This document shows, in pieces, positions 35,181-44,743 of a DNA stretch of 64,000 bases. How positions within the stretch are numbered: position 1 is the first letter of the stretch; every line of letters begins with the position of its first letter. The position numbers and the translations under genes were made by a program. The stretch is from Flavobacterium sp. SUN046 (lineage in GTDB: Bacteria > Bacteroidota > Bacteroidia > Flavobacteriales > Flavobacteriaceae): the NCBI RefSeq assembly GCF_028867965.1, contig NZ_JAPQNT010000008.1, positions 124,001 to 188,000 on the forward strand. The letters are read 5' to 3'. Below the pieces are notes generated by a model. The model had not been told where the DNA came from and did no database searches. It saw only the letters and a program-made list of their open reading frames with translations.

Positions 35181-36491
35181 ATGGGAACTTTTAAAATTGA
35201 AGGAGGCATTAGACTAAAAGGCGATGTTACACCACAAGGCGCTAAAAATGAAGCATTACAAGTATTGTGTCCAACATTATTAACATCAGAAAAGGTACGA
35301 GTTACTAATGTTCCTGATATTATTGATGTCAATAAACTAATTACACTTTTAGGAAATTTAGGAGTTAAAATTCAGAAAAACGGTCCTGGTGATTACACTT
35401 TTCAAGCCGATGAAGTCAATATTGATTACTTAAAAACAGAAGCGTTCAAAAAAGAAGGTGGAAGTTTACGTGGTTCAATTATGATTGTTGGTCCACTTTT
35501 AGCACGTTTCGGGTGCGGATACATTCCAAAACCAGGCGGAGATAAAATAGGAAGAAGAAGATTAGACACTCACTTTGAGGGTTTTATAAATCTTGGAGCA
35601 AAATTCCGTTACGAAAGAGAAGATCATTTTTATGGTGTTGAAACTGACGGAAAATTAAAAGGTGCCTACATGTTACTTGACGAAGCATCGGTAACAGGAA
35701 CTGCAAATATTGTTATGGCTGCTGTTTTAGCCGAAGGAACAACTACAATTTACAATGCTGCTTGCGAACCATATTTGCAACAATTGTGTAAAATGTTGAA
35801 TTCTATGGGTGCAAAAATTAGCGGCGTTGGTTCAAATTTATTGACTATTGAAGGAGTCGATTCTCTTGGCGGTTGTGAGCACAGAATTCTTCCAGACATG
35901 ATTGAAATTGGTTCGTGGATTGGTCTTGCTGCAATGACAAAAAGTGAAATCACGATTAAAAATGTATCTTGGGATAATTTAGGTGTGATTCCGAGTGTGT
36001 TTAGAAAATTAGGAATTACGTTAGAACGAAAAGGCGACGATATTTATATTCCAGCTCATCTTGATGGATACGAAATTAAAACCGATATTGACGGTTCAAT
36101 TCTAACAGTTTCCGATGCACCTTGGCCTGGATTTACACCCGATTTATTGAGTATCGTTTTAGTGGTTGCCACACAGTCTAAAGGTGATGTTTTAATTCAT
36201 CAAAAAATGTTCGAAAGTCGTTTGTTCTTCGTGGATAAACTAATTGATATGGGAGCCAAAATCATGTTATGTGATCCACACAGAGCTGTAGTTATGGGTC
36301 ATAATTTTGAATCACAACTAAAAGCAACTACAATGAGTTCGCCCGATATTCGTGCGGGAATTTCATTATTAATTGCTGCACTTTCAGCTAAAGGAACTTC
36401 AACTATTCAAAATATTGAACAAATTGATAGAGGTTACGAACGCATTGATGAAAGACTTCGTGCGCTTGGAGCTAATATTGTAAGAATGTAA
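35181..36491 (+). CDS. murA: UDP-N-acetylglucosamine 1-carboxyvinyltransferase
   Basis: A 436-residue enzyme of the first committed step of peptidoglycan synthesis, transferring enolpyruvate to UDP-GlcNAc. The substrate Lys22-Asn23 (GAKNEAL) and the loop ARFGCGYIPKPGGDKIGRRRLD are clear. In that loop the Cys of E. coli MurA (Cys115, the target of fosfomycin) is replaced by Asp121. Asp at this position keeps activity and gives fosfomycin resistance in other bacteria. The C-terminal RGYERIDERLRALGA is typical. A terminator follows. Confidence 0.96.
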   Translation: MGTFKIEGGIRLKGDVTPQGAKNEALQVLCPTLLTSEKVRVTNVPDIIDVNKLITLLGNLGVKIQKNGPGDYTFQADEVNIDYLKTEAFKKEGGSLRGSIMIVGPLLARFGCGYIPKPGGDKIGRRRLDTHFEGFINLGAKFRYEREDHFYGVETDGKLKGAYMLLDEASVTGTANIVMAAVLAEGTTTIYNAACEPYLQQLCKMLNSMGAKISGVGSNLLTIEGVDSLGGCEHRILPDMIEIGSWIGLAAMTKSEITIKNVSWDNLGVIPSVFRKLGITLERKGDDIYIPAHLDGYEIKTDIDGSILTVSDAPWPGFTPDLLSIVLVVATQSKGDVLIHQKMFESRLFFVDKLIDMGAKIMLCDPHRAVVMGHNFESQLKATTMSSPDIRAGISLLIAALSAKGTSTIQNIEQIDRGYERIDERLRALGANIVRM

Positions 36492-36525
36492 TAATAGAAA
36501 ATAGAAAAAAGAGAATAGAATATAG

Positions 36526-36560
36526 AAATCCCGATGATACTACATTGGGATTTTATTTTT
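36526..36560 (+). terminator. Terminator of murA
   Basis: AAATCCCGATG pairs with CATTGGGATTT (one G-T pair) around the loop ATACTA and is followed by a T tract. It ends at the possible TTG start at 36559, which supports the ATG at 36568 as start of the next gene. Confidence 0.8.
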
Positions 36561-36567
36561 GGTATTT

Positions 36568-37335
36568 ATGGAAACTTACATAATCATACTTCTTTGTATC
36601 GCTTCATTCTTCGCAGGATTTGTAGATGCTATTGTAGGCGGTGGTGGATTAATTCAATCGCCAGTTGCATTAATTTTGTTACCTAATTATGCCGTTTCTT
36701 CTATTATGGGTTCGTTGAAAATACCAGCTTTTAGTGGAACTTCGTTTGCAGCTTATCAATATTTAAAAAAAGTACAAATGAATTGGAAGTTACTTTCAAT
36801 TATGGCAGTTACTGCTTTTTGCGCTTCTTTTTTGGGTTCGAGTTTATTGATAAAAGTTAGTAATGATTTTATGAAACCGTTGCTTTTAGTAGTTTTAACC
36901 TTAATTGCGATTTATACTTTTAGTAAAAAGAATTTTGGTCAACACCAAGTGAAAGATCTATCTGAAACGAAGCAAATTTTTCTAGCCGTAATAATGAGTC
37001 TTTGCATTGGTTTTTATGACGGATTTATTGGTCCGGGAACTGGAAGTTTTTTAGTATTGGCGTTTGTTTCAGTTTTGGGTTTCGATTTTCTTCACGCTTC
37101 TGCAAATGCTAAAATGGTAAATTTAGCGACTAATTTTGGTTCGATTTGCCTTTTTGTTCTAAAAGGAAAAATGATTTGGATAATTGCTATTCCAATGGCG
37201 TTTTGCAATGCTTTTGGTGGTTGGATAGGAGCGAAGTTAGCCATTAAAAAAGGAAACGGATTTATTAGAATTTTCTTTTTGGTAGTTGTAATTGGAACGT
37301 TGATTCGGTTTGGTTATGATGTTTTCTTTAAATAA
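36568..37335 (+). CDS. Sulfite exporter TauE/SafE family membrane protein
   Basis: A 255-residue polytopic membrane protein with about eight helices. The TauE/SafE repeats are recognisable as FFAGFVDAIVGGGGLIQSPVALI in the first half and CIGFYDGFIGPGTGSFLVLAFV in the second. Family members export sulfite, sulfoacetate or related anions; the substrate here is unknown. The ATG at 36568 is preferred over a TTG three codons upstream that lies in the murA terminator. Confidence 0.9.
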   Translation: METYIIILLCIASFFAGFVDAIVGGGGLIQSPVALILLPNYAVSSIMGSLKIPAFSGTSFAAYQYLKKVQMNWKLLSIMAVTAFCASFLGSSLLIKVSNDFMKPLLLVVLTLIAIYTFSKKNFGQHQVKDLSETKQIFLAVIMSLCIGFYDGFIGPGTGSFLVLAFVSVLGFDFLHASANAKMVNLATNFGSICLFVLKGKMIWIIAIPMAFCNAFGGWIGAKLAIKKGNGFIRIFFLVVVIGTLIRFGYDVFFK

Positions 37336-37418
37336 ATCAAATTAATTTCGATAAAAATTAAGAAGGAAAAGATTTTACACGAATTGCACAAATTTTCACA
37401 AATTAGAAAGTTTAAAAT

Positions 37419-37460
37419 TAAATTACACGAATTAAATAATGTTTCAATTCGTGTAATTTA
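37419..37460. terminator. Bidirectional terminator between convergent genes
   Basis: A perfect 15-bp inverted repeat (TAAATTACACGAATT and its complement) with a 12-base loop sits between the convergent TauE and DUF5686 genes. Confidence 0.65.
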
Positions 37461-37470
37461 CTATAATAGA

Positions 37471-37520
37471 TTCGTGACAATTCGTGACAATTCGTGACAA
37501 TTCGTGAAATTCGTGTCTAA
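37471..37520. repeat. TTCGTGACAA tandem repeat
   Basis: Three perfect 10-bp units at 37471-37500, then decaying copies TTCGTGAA and ATTCGTGTC. The same CACGAATT/AATTCGTG word also forms the hairpin just upstream, so the whole gap is built from one motif. Confidence 0.75.
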
Positions 37521-37527
37521 ATTTAAT

Positions 37528-40002
37528 TTATTCAATAATATTCAAAAATTTCAATCCGAAAATCACCGCATCACCTTTGTAGCCATTTTGATACGAACGA
37601 ACATAATCGATTCGAAACAATCTAGCTTTTCCTATGCCTAAATTATCCAATCCAACAGAGAATTCTTGGTACGGATTTCTTCCCGGAATTGCCAAATTAT
37701 GAAATCCTAAAACCAATTGTGATTGCAATTTATTCAACAACGGAATTTTATTCATTAAATAACCTTTGTCATTGTGCTCTACATGAAATTCCAAATAGCT
37801 GTCATTAGTACTCGCACTATAATAAGGTAAGTTGTTGAATAAATTGGTATAACCATCGCCACCAGTAATGTGCGTTTGGTTTCCGTTAAAATGTTTGTAA
37901 TCAACAAATGATATATTATCCGCATTGAAAAATTTTCCAGCTTTCAAATTGATTTTCATATCGCCTTTGTTTCCAATACTCAAATCTTGTGTAACTCGCG
38001 CCATAAGTAAATCGTATTCATATTTTTTATCTGAACCAGCAAATGCCTTTTCATACCCAAATGAAAGTGTTGGATAAGCATCGTTTCCGATATTGTATTT
38101 TCCGTCAGGTCGCGTCCAATAATGTTGACCAAATTTTATTCGAGCTAAAACATTAGTTTTCATTAAATTGTGTTTTTCAAATGCTGGAGTAACATAATCA
38201 AATGGCAATAACGGATTGTTAGACGAATATACATCATCAGTTTTTGAAACGCTATGATCGGTTGTATTCCATAATGGTTTTCTTTCTGAATATTCTAAAT
38301 TCACATTCAAATTCAATCCATTGATTACTTCACGACCAAAATTGGCTGAAACAAAATTCTTTTCATACAATTTCATAAAATTGTTTTTAAAAAGTAAGCT
38401 GCTTCCAGTATTGATGAGGTTCGAAATCGGATTGGTTGCATTAAATTGATTGATACTGCTTCCACCAAATACTGAAATCGTAGCGTTGTTACTATTATTG
38501 AATTTATGAGTAAAATTTCCTAATACACGAAGTTTGTTTTCTGAAAAACCGTAATCGAATTTTGAACCAATTCTAGTGTACGTTCTTTTTTCTTCGTCTC
38601 GTTGAAAATAAGACAATCCAACTTGTGACTTCCAGCCTTGAACCGTATTGAATGAAGTTGACATTAATGGTCCATCATAATTTAATGACCATTTTTTAAA
38701 TGATTTTTTATAAGAATAGCCCATTATTATATCGGAAATTCCAAATTTATTGTGTTTGGCATCAATTGAATCTAGATATTTTTCTGATTTCTTTTTGGTT
38801 TGTATAGCATCTTTTTTGATATAATCGGTACTTTCTTCAGTAGTTAAAGGCACAGGTCGAATGGTGTTCCAAAACGAATCTTCTTTTTTATTAGCGTTTT
38901 CTTCAAATTTTAAAACTTCGGCAGTGAATGTTTTCTTTTCAAATTTTTCAGGAAATTCAAAATTTGAATACACATAAGTAAATCTTCCATTGATGTTTAT
39001 GCCTAACATTCCAGCTTCAAAGTCAATCGTTTGAGTGTTTTTTGCCCAAATCTTATTTTTGCTATTATAACTATAACTTTGTTTTAAAGTTAATGTGTTT
39101 ACGGCTGGATTTTGCATTTGTGAACCTTTGATTGATAAATCTACGGCATAAATCTCCCAAGAATCGTCTACAATATAGATGTAGCCTTCCATTGCTGGCT
39201 CGGTTGAGCGCTTAGGTGTAACTTTTATTTTGTTAATGACTTTGTTATTTTCATCGGCAAACGATCCATCAAATTTGTATTTGTAATAATTAAATGCATT
39301 GTCAGCAATTGGCGAGATTACTTTTACATCAAAATCTAAGTAGTTTTCATAAAAATCAAAATTCACGTCGGCTGCATTGTTAAAACTGAATCCGTTATTG
39401 TTACCGCTAACTTTAGAAGCGACAATAACTTCTTTCATTTTATCGGGTTTTTGAAACGTAATTTTCGAAACGGTTTCCGATAAATACAAAATACCACTAC
39501 GGGTGGAATCAATCATTTCATCAAAGAAATCTAATTTTTGTCCCATTATGGTTTTAGGAAGATTTTTTACTCTAAATATTCCTTTTGAATAAAAATCGGC
39601 ATTGTATTTTGAAGTTTTTTTTGAATTTTCTTTTCGGTTTGCAATGGCATTTTTAATGATTTCTATTGCTGGGTTTACCTTGGAATCTATTACAACTTCA
39701 TTTAATTGAATATCTTCTTCTAATAAAGTTACATCTACTATTTGAGCTGTTTTAGTGGTTTCAACAACTTTTTTTTCGGTTTTATAACCTAAATATTGAT
39801 ACAGAATTACAAAAGTGCCAGTTGTTTTTAAATTTAATTCATACTTTCCTTGCTCATTTGTGGTAGTACTTATATAGGTGTCTTTTACATATATATTAGC
39901 AAACGGAATTGGATTGCCTTTAGAATCGGAAACCGTGCCTTTAATTTGGGCAAATGTTGCTATAGAAAAAAGTAAAAATAATAGAATAGTAATTTTTTTC
40001 AT
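37528..40002 (-). CDS. DUF5686 and carboxypeptidase-regulatory domain outer-membrane protein
   Basis: An 824-residue exported protein. After the signal peptide (KKITILLFLLFSIATFAQ) comes a carboxypeptidase-regulatory domain (IKGTVSDSKGNPIPFANIYVKDT, about residues 19-100), then LNEVVI, then the long DUF5686 region rich in aromatic beta-strands that likely forms an outer-membrane barrel. The ending VIFGLKFLNII is barrel-like. It is not a TonB receptor, as no plug domain is seen. The role is unknown; many flavobacteria carry several paralogues. Confidence 0.85.
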   Translation of the reverse strand: MKKITILLFLLFSIATFAQIKGTVSDSKGNPIPFANIYVKDTYISTTTNEQGKYELNLKTTGTFVILYQYLGYKTEKKVVETTKTAQIVDVTLLEEDIQLNEVVIDSKVNPAIEIIKNAIANRKENSKKTSKYNADFYSKGIFRVKNLPKTIMGQKLDFFDEMIDSTRSGILYLSETVSKITFQKPDKMKEVIVASKVSGNNNGFSFNNAADVNFDFYENYLDFDVKVISPIADNAFNYYKYKFDGSFADENNKVINKIKVTPKRSTEPAMEGYIYIVDDSWEIYAVDLSIKGSQMQNPAVNTLTLKQSYSYNSKNKIWAKNTQTIDFEAGMLGININGRFTYVYSNFEFPEKFEKKTFTAEVLKFEENANKKEDSFWNTIRPVPLTTEESTDYIKKDAIQTKKKSEKYLDSIDAKHNKFGISDIIMGYSYKKSFKKWSLNYDGPLMSTSFNTVQGWKSQVGLSYFQRDEEKRTYTRIGSKFDYGFSENKLRVLGNFTHKFNNSNNATISVFGGSSINQFNATNPISNLINTGSSLLFKNNFMKLYEKNFVSANFGREVINGLNLNVNLEYSERKPLWNTTDHSVSKTDDVYSSNNPLLPFDYVTPAFEKHNLMKTNVLARIKFGQHYWTRPDGKYNIGNDAYPTLSFGYEKAFAGSDKKYEYDLLMARVTQDLSIGNKGDMKINLKAGKFFNADNISFVDYKHFNGNQTHITGGDGYTNLFNNLPYYSASTNDSYLEFHVEHNDKGYLMNKIPLLNKLQSQLVLGFHNLAIPGRNPYQEFSVGLDNLGIGKARLFRIDYVRSYQNGYKGDAVIFGLKFLNIIE

Positions 40003-40267
40003 GGAGTTTAGTTTTATAGTAGAGGTCTATTTTAAGTATATACACGCTGGGTTTAATTAATTTTACTTTTTTTAAACAAATAGAAACATAGTTTTTGTCC
40101 CTTTTATTTAGAGACATTTTACTTTTCAGAGATAAAGTATAGCTATGTAAAACCAAGAATTGGTCTAGAGTTTACTTTTTTCTATGTCTCTATGTGTTTA
40201 ATTTCATTTTTTTCATTTTAATAGTTGAGCCCAACAAGTTAAGTAAATGGTTGTGTGAAAATGATAA

Positions 40268-40681
40268 TTATAGAAAAGACTGCAAAGCCAATTCATAACT
40301 TTTCAACCCAAAACCAATAACAATTCCTTTGGCATTGGGAGAAATATAGGACTGATGTCTAAAATCTTCTCTCGAAAAAGTATTAGAAATATGAACTTCT
40401 ATTACCGGAGTTGTTATAGCTTTTATGGCATCGCCAATTCCTATTGATGTATGTGTGTAAGCTGCGGCATTTAAAATTATTCCGTGATATGAAAAACCAA
40501 CTTCTTGAATTTTGTCAATGATTTCGCCTTCAATATTACTTTGATAATATTCTAAGTCAGCAGATGTATATTTAGTTTTTAATTCTTGAAAATAAGTTTC
40601 AAATGTTGTGCTTCCGTAAAGTTCGGGTTCACGTTTTCCTAATAGATTAAGATTTGGTCCGTTAATAATAATTATTTTCAT
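40268..40681 (-). CDS. aroQ: 3-dehydroquinate dehydratase, type II
   Basis: A 137-residue enzyme of the shikimate pathway forming dodecamers. Visible are IINGPNLNLLGKREPELYG with the catalytic Tyr/Arg loop, LNAAAYTHTSIGIGDAI, EVHISN with the catalytic His, and FSREDFRHQSYISPNAKG. The ATG at 40681 is chosen over one 33 bases upstream, since AroQ proteins begin MKIIIINGPN. No other aro genes are nearby. Confidence 0.95.
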   Translation of the reverse strand: MKIIIINGPNLNLLGKREPELYGSTTFETYFQELKTKYTSADLEYYQSNIEGEIIDKIQEVGFSYHGIILNAAAYTHTSIGIGDAIKAITTPVIEVHISNTFSREDFRHQSYISPNAKGIVIGFGLKSYELALQSFL

Positions 40682-41021
40682 GCTAATTCCTTTTTTGTAA
40701 ATGTAGGAAAACATAAATATTAATTTAAAGACTTTATCATAAATTTATTAGAAGCTATATTATTTTGTAAATTTTTTTTTATTAAAAAGTACACCAAAAT
40801 GTATAAATAAGACGTCTTTTTTAACATTTAGACCTTTTTTCACGTGTTAAATAAAACTTAACATTTTTAGGTTGTGAACTATTTTAGGCGTAAACAATTG
40901 TTTGTCAGATACTTTAAACACAATGATTGTTAATAACTCTGTTGATAACTCAAATCGAAATTATAAAAAAGCGAAAACAGAATAGGTTTAACTTTGCGTC
41001 ATTAATTTTAAACAAAATAAA
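40682..41021. other. Non-coding gap between aroQ and the beta-barrel gene
   Basis: A 340-base AT-rich divergent intergenic region. The only strong signal is the TAACTTTG promoter box near its right end. Short palindromes AGACGTCT and CACGTG occur around 40810-40846; the latter resembles half a parS site, but the flanks do not match well. No coding frame. Confidence 0.5.
40989..40996 (+). promoter_or_regulatory. Promoter -7 box of the beta-barrel protein gene
   Basis: TAACTTTG matches TAnnTTTG, about 25 bases before the ATG. The -33 element is not obvious. Confidence 0.55.
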
Positions 41022-41636
41022 ATGAAAAATGTAATTTTAACAGTAGCTGCAATATTCGCTTTCGGATTTGCTAACGCTCAAGAAAAGAAAGAATCAAAAG
41101 AGTTTGGTTTTTCTGAGGGAAATGTTTTGGTAGAAGGGAATTTAGGTTTTAATTCAACTAATGACAAAAACACTAAAGAAAAAACTAATTCTTTCGAATT
41201 CAATCCAAAAGTTGGATATTTTTTATCTGACAAATTTGCAGTAGGTGTTCAATTAGGTTTTGGTTCAGATAAAGCTGAAACTAATGGAGCTGATACTGAT
41301 AAAAATTCTAACTTAAATGTTGGTGTTTTTGGTCGTTACTATTTCTTAGATTTAGGTCAAAGATTCAAAACCTATGCAGAATTAGGAGTTAACTCAAATT
41401 CTGGAAAAACAGGTTTAGCTGAAGCTAAATACACTGGTTTAGGAGTTAATGCTGGTTTAGGTATAAATTATTTTGTATCTAAAAGTTTTGCAATTAACTT
41501 TGGTTTGACTGATGTTTTATCTTATGCATCTAACAAATACAAAGGAGGAGAAACGGTAAGTGCTTTTACAGGTAATGTAAATGTATTCAATAACTTTTTT
41601 GATACTGCTAAATTCGGTTTGACTTACAAATTCTAA
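41022..41636 (+). CDS. Outer-membrane beta-barrel (porin-like) protein
   Basis: A 204-residue exported protein with a signal peptide (KNVILTVAAIFAFGFANAQ). The mature part alternates hydrophobic and polar residues in eight or so strands (for example VGYFLSDKFAVGVQLGFG and LNVGVFGRYYFLDLG) and ends in aromatic FGLTYKF, the C-terminal signal of outer-membrane barrels. OmpA/OmpX-like small barrel. Monocistronic with a promoter and terminator. Confidence 0.85.
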   Translation: MKNVILTVAAIFAFGFANAQEKKESKEFGFSEGNVLVEGNLGFNSTNDKNTKEKTNSFEFNPKVGYFLSDKFAVGVQLGFGSDKAETNGADTDKNSNLNVGVFGRYYFLDLGQRFKTYAELGVNSNSGKTGLAEAKYTGLGVNAGLGINYFVSKSFAINFGLTDVLSYASNKYKGGETVSAFTGNVNVFNNFFDTAKFGLTYKF

Positions 41637-41660
41637 TCTAAACTTTAGATTAAAATATTT

Positions 41661-41690
41661 AAACCTTCCGTTAATTCGGGAGGTTTTTTT
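41661..41690 (+). terminator. Terminator of the beta-barrel gene
   Basis: AAACCTTCCG pairs with CGGGAGGTTT (one T-G pair) across a 6-base loop, followed by T residues. Confidence 0.85.
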
Positions 41691-41720
41691 TATTCATTCA
41701 ATTCACGTTTCTTTGTAGTA

Positions 41721-42617
41721 ATGAATTGGACAACTTACATAAAAAGCTATCAATCTTATTTGAAAATCGAAAGAGGATTGTCTAAAAACACTATTGATAA
41801 TTATTCTTTTGATATTGAACGACTTTGCCTGTTTCTTGAAAGTAATGAAATAGCAATATCTCCAATAAAAATTTCTGAAGAAACTATTCAACAATTCATT
41901 TATTCAGTTTCTAAAGATGTTAATGCGCGTTCTCAAGCCAGAATTATTTCAGGATTAAAAAGTTTTTTCTCTTATTTAATATTTGAAGATTATCGAAATG
42001 ATAATCCGATGGAACTTATAGAAGCACCAAGATTAGGTAGAAAATTACCCGATACATTAGCAACAGATGAAATTGATGCCATAATAAATGCTGTAGATTT
42101 ATCAAAGCCCGAAGGAGAACGCAATCAGGCTATGTTAGAAACTTTGTATGGTTGCGGTTTGCGCGTATCTGAATTAGTAACTCTAAAAATTTCTGATCTA
42201 TTTTTTGACGAAGGTTTTATCAAAATCACAGGTAAAGGAAATAAACAACGGTTTGTTCCAATTAGTCCAATTACCCAAAAATATATCTTGCAATACAAAA
42301 ATTTTGTGCGAAATCATTTGCCGATTCAAAAAGGTCACGAAGACACTTTATTTCTAAACAGAAGAGGAAAACAGCTTACACGAGCAATGATTTTTACAAT
42401 TATAAAAGAATTAGCTGTTAAAATTAGTCTTAACAAAGCTATAAGTCCGCACACATTTAGACATTCATTTGCAACTCACTTACTTGAAAATGGTGCCGAT
42501 TTAAGAGCGATTCAAATGATGCTCGGGCACGAATCAATAACTACTACTGAAATTTATGTGCATTTGGATAGAAAACATTTAACACAAATAATGAATGCAT
42601 TTCATCCTAGAAAATAG
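41721..42617 (+). CDS. xerD: Tyrosine recombinase XerD
   Basis: A 298-residue recombinase that resolves chromosome dimers at dif. Its catalytic residues are all conserved: Arg in YGCGLRVSELV, HTFRHSFATHLL, LGHESITTTEIYVH with the nucleophile Tyr. The N-terminal SAM-like domain begins YIKSYQSYLKIERGLSKNTI. Compared with the mobile-element integrase at 2138, it is compact and canonical, which marks it as the housekeeping enzyme. Confidence 0.94.
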   Translation: MNWTTYIKSYQSYLKIERGLSKNTIDNYSFDIERLCLFLESNEIAISPIKISEETIQQFIYSVSKDVNARSQARIISGLKSFFSYLIFEDYRNDNPMELIEAPRLGRKLPDTLATDEIDAIINAVDLSKPEGERNQAMLETLYGCGLRVSELVTLKISDLFFDEGFIKITGKGNKQRFVPISPITQKYILQYKNFVRNHLPIQKGHEDTLFLNRRGKQLTRAMIFTIIKELAVKISLNKAISPHTFRHSFATHLLENGADLRAIQMMLGHESITTTEIYVHLDRKHLTQIMNAFHPRK

Positions 42618-42771
42618 TTTTTTTATCAATTTATTAATATTGAAAATAGTCAATTTTTAATATTGTAGGATTAAAACTATAAAATACATTATTTTTAAGA
42701 AAATAAGTATTTTAACGTCAAAAAATTGCACTTTGTCGATTTTATTGTTAGATTTGCTTTCGTAATTTTAT

Positions 42772-42779
42772 TATTTTTG
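42772..42779 (+). promoter_or_regulatory. Promoter -7 box of the histidine kinase operon
   Basis: TATTTTTG matches TAnnTTTG, about 40 bases before the ATG at 42821. Confidence 0.5.
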
Positions 42780-42820
42780 CTTAAGAAATTAATAGAATTT
42801 GGTCCCAACCTACTAAAAAT

Positions 42821-44344
42821 ATGAAAACAAGTTTAACCTCAATGGATTATTTGTTGGATGAGAAAGTTAACTTTTATGAGAAAATATTAAATCAAATTCC
42901 CGATTTAATTTTTCAGTTAACTATTTCCCAAGAAAATGAATTTTATTTGTCATATCTCAATAAAAGTATAATTTCTTTTTTTGAAATTAATGAATTTGAT
43001 TTGAATCAAAATGCATTAGATTTATTTAATGAAAAATTGCATCCTGATGATAAAGAATCTTTTTTCAATTCATTATATATTTCTAAGCAAACGCTAAAAT
43101 CGTGGACTTGTGAATTTAGAATTTTGCTAAAAAACAAAAGCGTAAAATGGTTTAAAGTTGATGCTAACGTAGCTCTTGATGCTGAAAAAAATGCTATCTT
43201 TTATTGTAATTTAACCAATATTTCTACTATAAAAAGTAGAGAATTAAAAGTTAGTGAATCTGAGACTCGTTATCAGTTTGCATTAGAAGCATCTAAAAAA
43301 GGTATTTGGGATTACAATATTAAAACTGGTGAAGTTTTCTTCTCTAAAGAATCGTTGCAAATGATTCAGTTTAATGAACATGACAATATAAATACCAACT
43401 CACAATGGGACGAAAGAATTCATCCTGACGATTTGACTAATTATTTACAAAATATAGAATCTCATAAGCTAAATAAAATACCTTTTTTTGAAAATACTAA
43501 ACGCGTTTTGGCAAAAGATGGTACTTATATATGGGTTTTAAGTCGCGGAAAAATTATTGAAAGAGATGAAAATGGAAATCCGTTACGAATAATAGGAACT
43601 CATAGTGATGTAACTTCTAATAAAGAAAAGGAACAGGAACTACTCGGAAATTTAGATATTATCATTGAGCAGAATAATAGATTGTTGAATTTTGCTCATA
43701 TTGTTTCTCACAATTTAAGATCACATACAGGAAATTTCAAAATGCTCTTGAATATGTTTGACGAATCTGATGATCCAGTTAATAGAGAAGAATGTATTAG
43801 TTATTTAAAGACAACTTCCAATGCGCTTTCTGAAACCATTGATCATTTAAAAGAATTGGTTGATATTCACACAACTATTATTCATAAAAAAGAAGATTTG
43901 AATCTTAAACTATTTCTTAATCAAACACTTGAAGTTTTGAGTAAAGAAATTAAAGATAATAAAGTTATAATTGTTAATAAAATAGGTGAAAAAGATACTA
44001 TAAAATTTAACCCAGCTTATTTAGAAAGTCTATTTTTAAATTTTACAACTAATGCTATTAAGTATTCGCATCCTGAGCGTAAACCAGAAATACATTATTC
44101 TTCACGAAAGGAAGATGGAAAATTAGTTTTATTAATTCAAGACAATGGTTTAGGAATTAATTTAGAAAAATATGGAGAGAAATTATTTGGGATGTACAAA
44201 ACATTTCATAAAAATGATAATGCAAGAGGAATTGGTTTATTTATCACTAAAAATCAAATAGAGTCAATGGGCGGAACAATTGAAGTAGAGAGTAAAGTAA
44301 ATGTAGGAACAACTTTTAAAATAAATTTTAATGAAGAAGTTTAA
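42821..44344 (+). CDS. PAS-domain sensor histidine kinase
   Basis: A 507-residue cytoplasmic kinase without membrane helices. Two PAS-type domains are visible (about 18-135 and 145-270, the second with GIWDYNIKTGEVFFS and a PAC-like IIGTHSDVT). The phospho-acceptor is His297 in HIVSHNLRSH. The ATPase domain shows the N box NFTTNAIKYSHP, G1 DNGLGI, and GIGLFITKNQIESMGG. It probably senses an internal cue. It overlaps the receiver gene by 14 bases. Confidence 0.92.
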   Translation: MKTSLTSMDYLLDEKVNFYEKILNQIPDLIFQLTISQENEFYLSYLNKSIISFFEINEFDLNQNALDLFNEKLHPDDKESFFNSLYISKQTLKSWTCEFRILLKNKSVKWFKVDANVALDAEKNAIFYCNLTNISTIKSRELKVSESETRYQFALEASKKGIWDYNIKTGEVFFSKESLQMIQFNEHDNINTNSQWDERIHPDDLTNYLQNIESHKLNKIPFFENTKRVLAKDGTYIWVLSRGKIIERDENGNPLRIIGTHSDVTSNKEKEQELLGNLDIIIEQNNRLLNFAHIVSHNLRSHTGNFKMLLNMFDESDDPVNREECISYLKTTSNALSETIDHLKELVDIHTTIIHKKEDLNLKLFLNQTLEVLSKEIKDNKVIIVNKIGEKDTIKFNPAYLESLFLNFTTNAIKYSHPERKPEIHYSSRKEDGKLVLLIQDNGLGINLEKYGEKLFGMYKTFHKNDNARGIGLFITKNQIESMGGTIEVESKVNVGTTFKINFNEEV

Positions 44345-44723
44345 TAATATTTTTGTTGTTGATGATGATTTAGTTTATCATTTTATCATAAAAAAGTTAT
44401 TTTCAAAGTGCAATATTAATGTCAATACGAGCTATTTTTTTAACGGATTAGAAGCAATTGATGATTTAAAAAACAAGATACAAACTGATAGTGAACCTGA
44501 TTTAATTTTATTAGATATTAACATGCCAGTTTGTGATGGTTGGCACTTTTTAGAAGAATTTAGAAAAATAAAACAAAATTTAAGTAAAGATGTCACTGTT
44601 TATTTAATTAGCTCTTCCAATGATGTTTCCGATTTGAATAAATCTAAACTTTATGAAGACGAAGTTAAAAAATACTATTATAAACCAATGAGTCAAGAAG
44701 ATTTTGAAACCATATTTGTTTAA
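44331..44723 (+). CDS. Stand-alone response regulator receiver
   Basis: A 130-residue single receiver domain: acidic pocket Asp11-Asp13, phospho-acceptor Asp62 in LILLDINMPVCDG, Ser-rich LISSSND, and Lys in YYYKPMS. There is no output domain, so it must act by binding another protein. The 14-base overlap with the kinase gene implies they form one two-component pair. A strong terminator follows. Confidence 0.92.
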   Translation: MKKFNNIFVVDDDLVYHFIIKKLFSKCNINVNTSYFFNGLEAIDDLKNKIQTDSEPDLILLDINMPVCDGWHFLEEFRKIKQNLSKDVTVYLISSSNDVSDLNKSKLYEDEVKKYYYKPMSQEDFETIFV

Positions 44724-44743
44724 AATCTCTGAATTTCACATAA

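Noticed and set aside
37471..37520. TTCGTGACAA array as a CRISPR
   Set aside because: Units are 10 bp and directly adjacent with no spacers.
40836..40851. CACGTG with TTTC on the left as a possible parS site
   Set aside because: Four of sixteen positions differ from TGTTTCACGTGAAACA and the right half is poor; a CACGTG hexamer is expected by chance.
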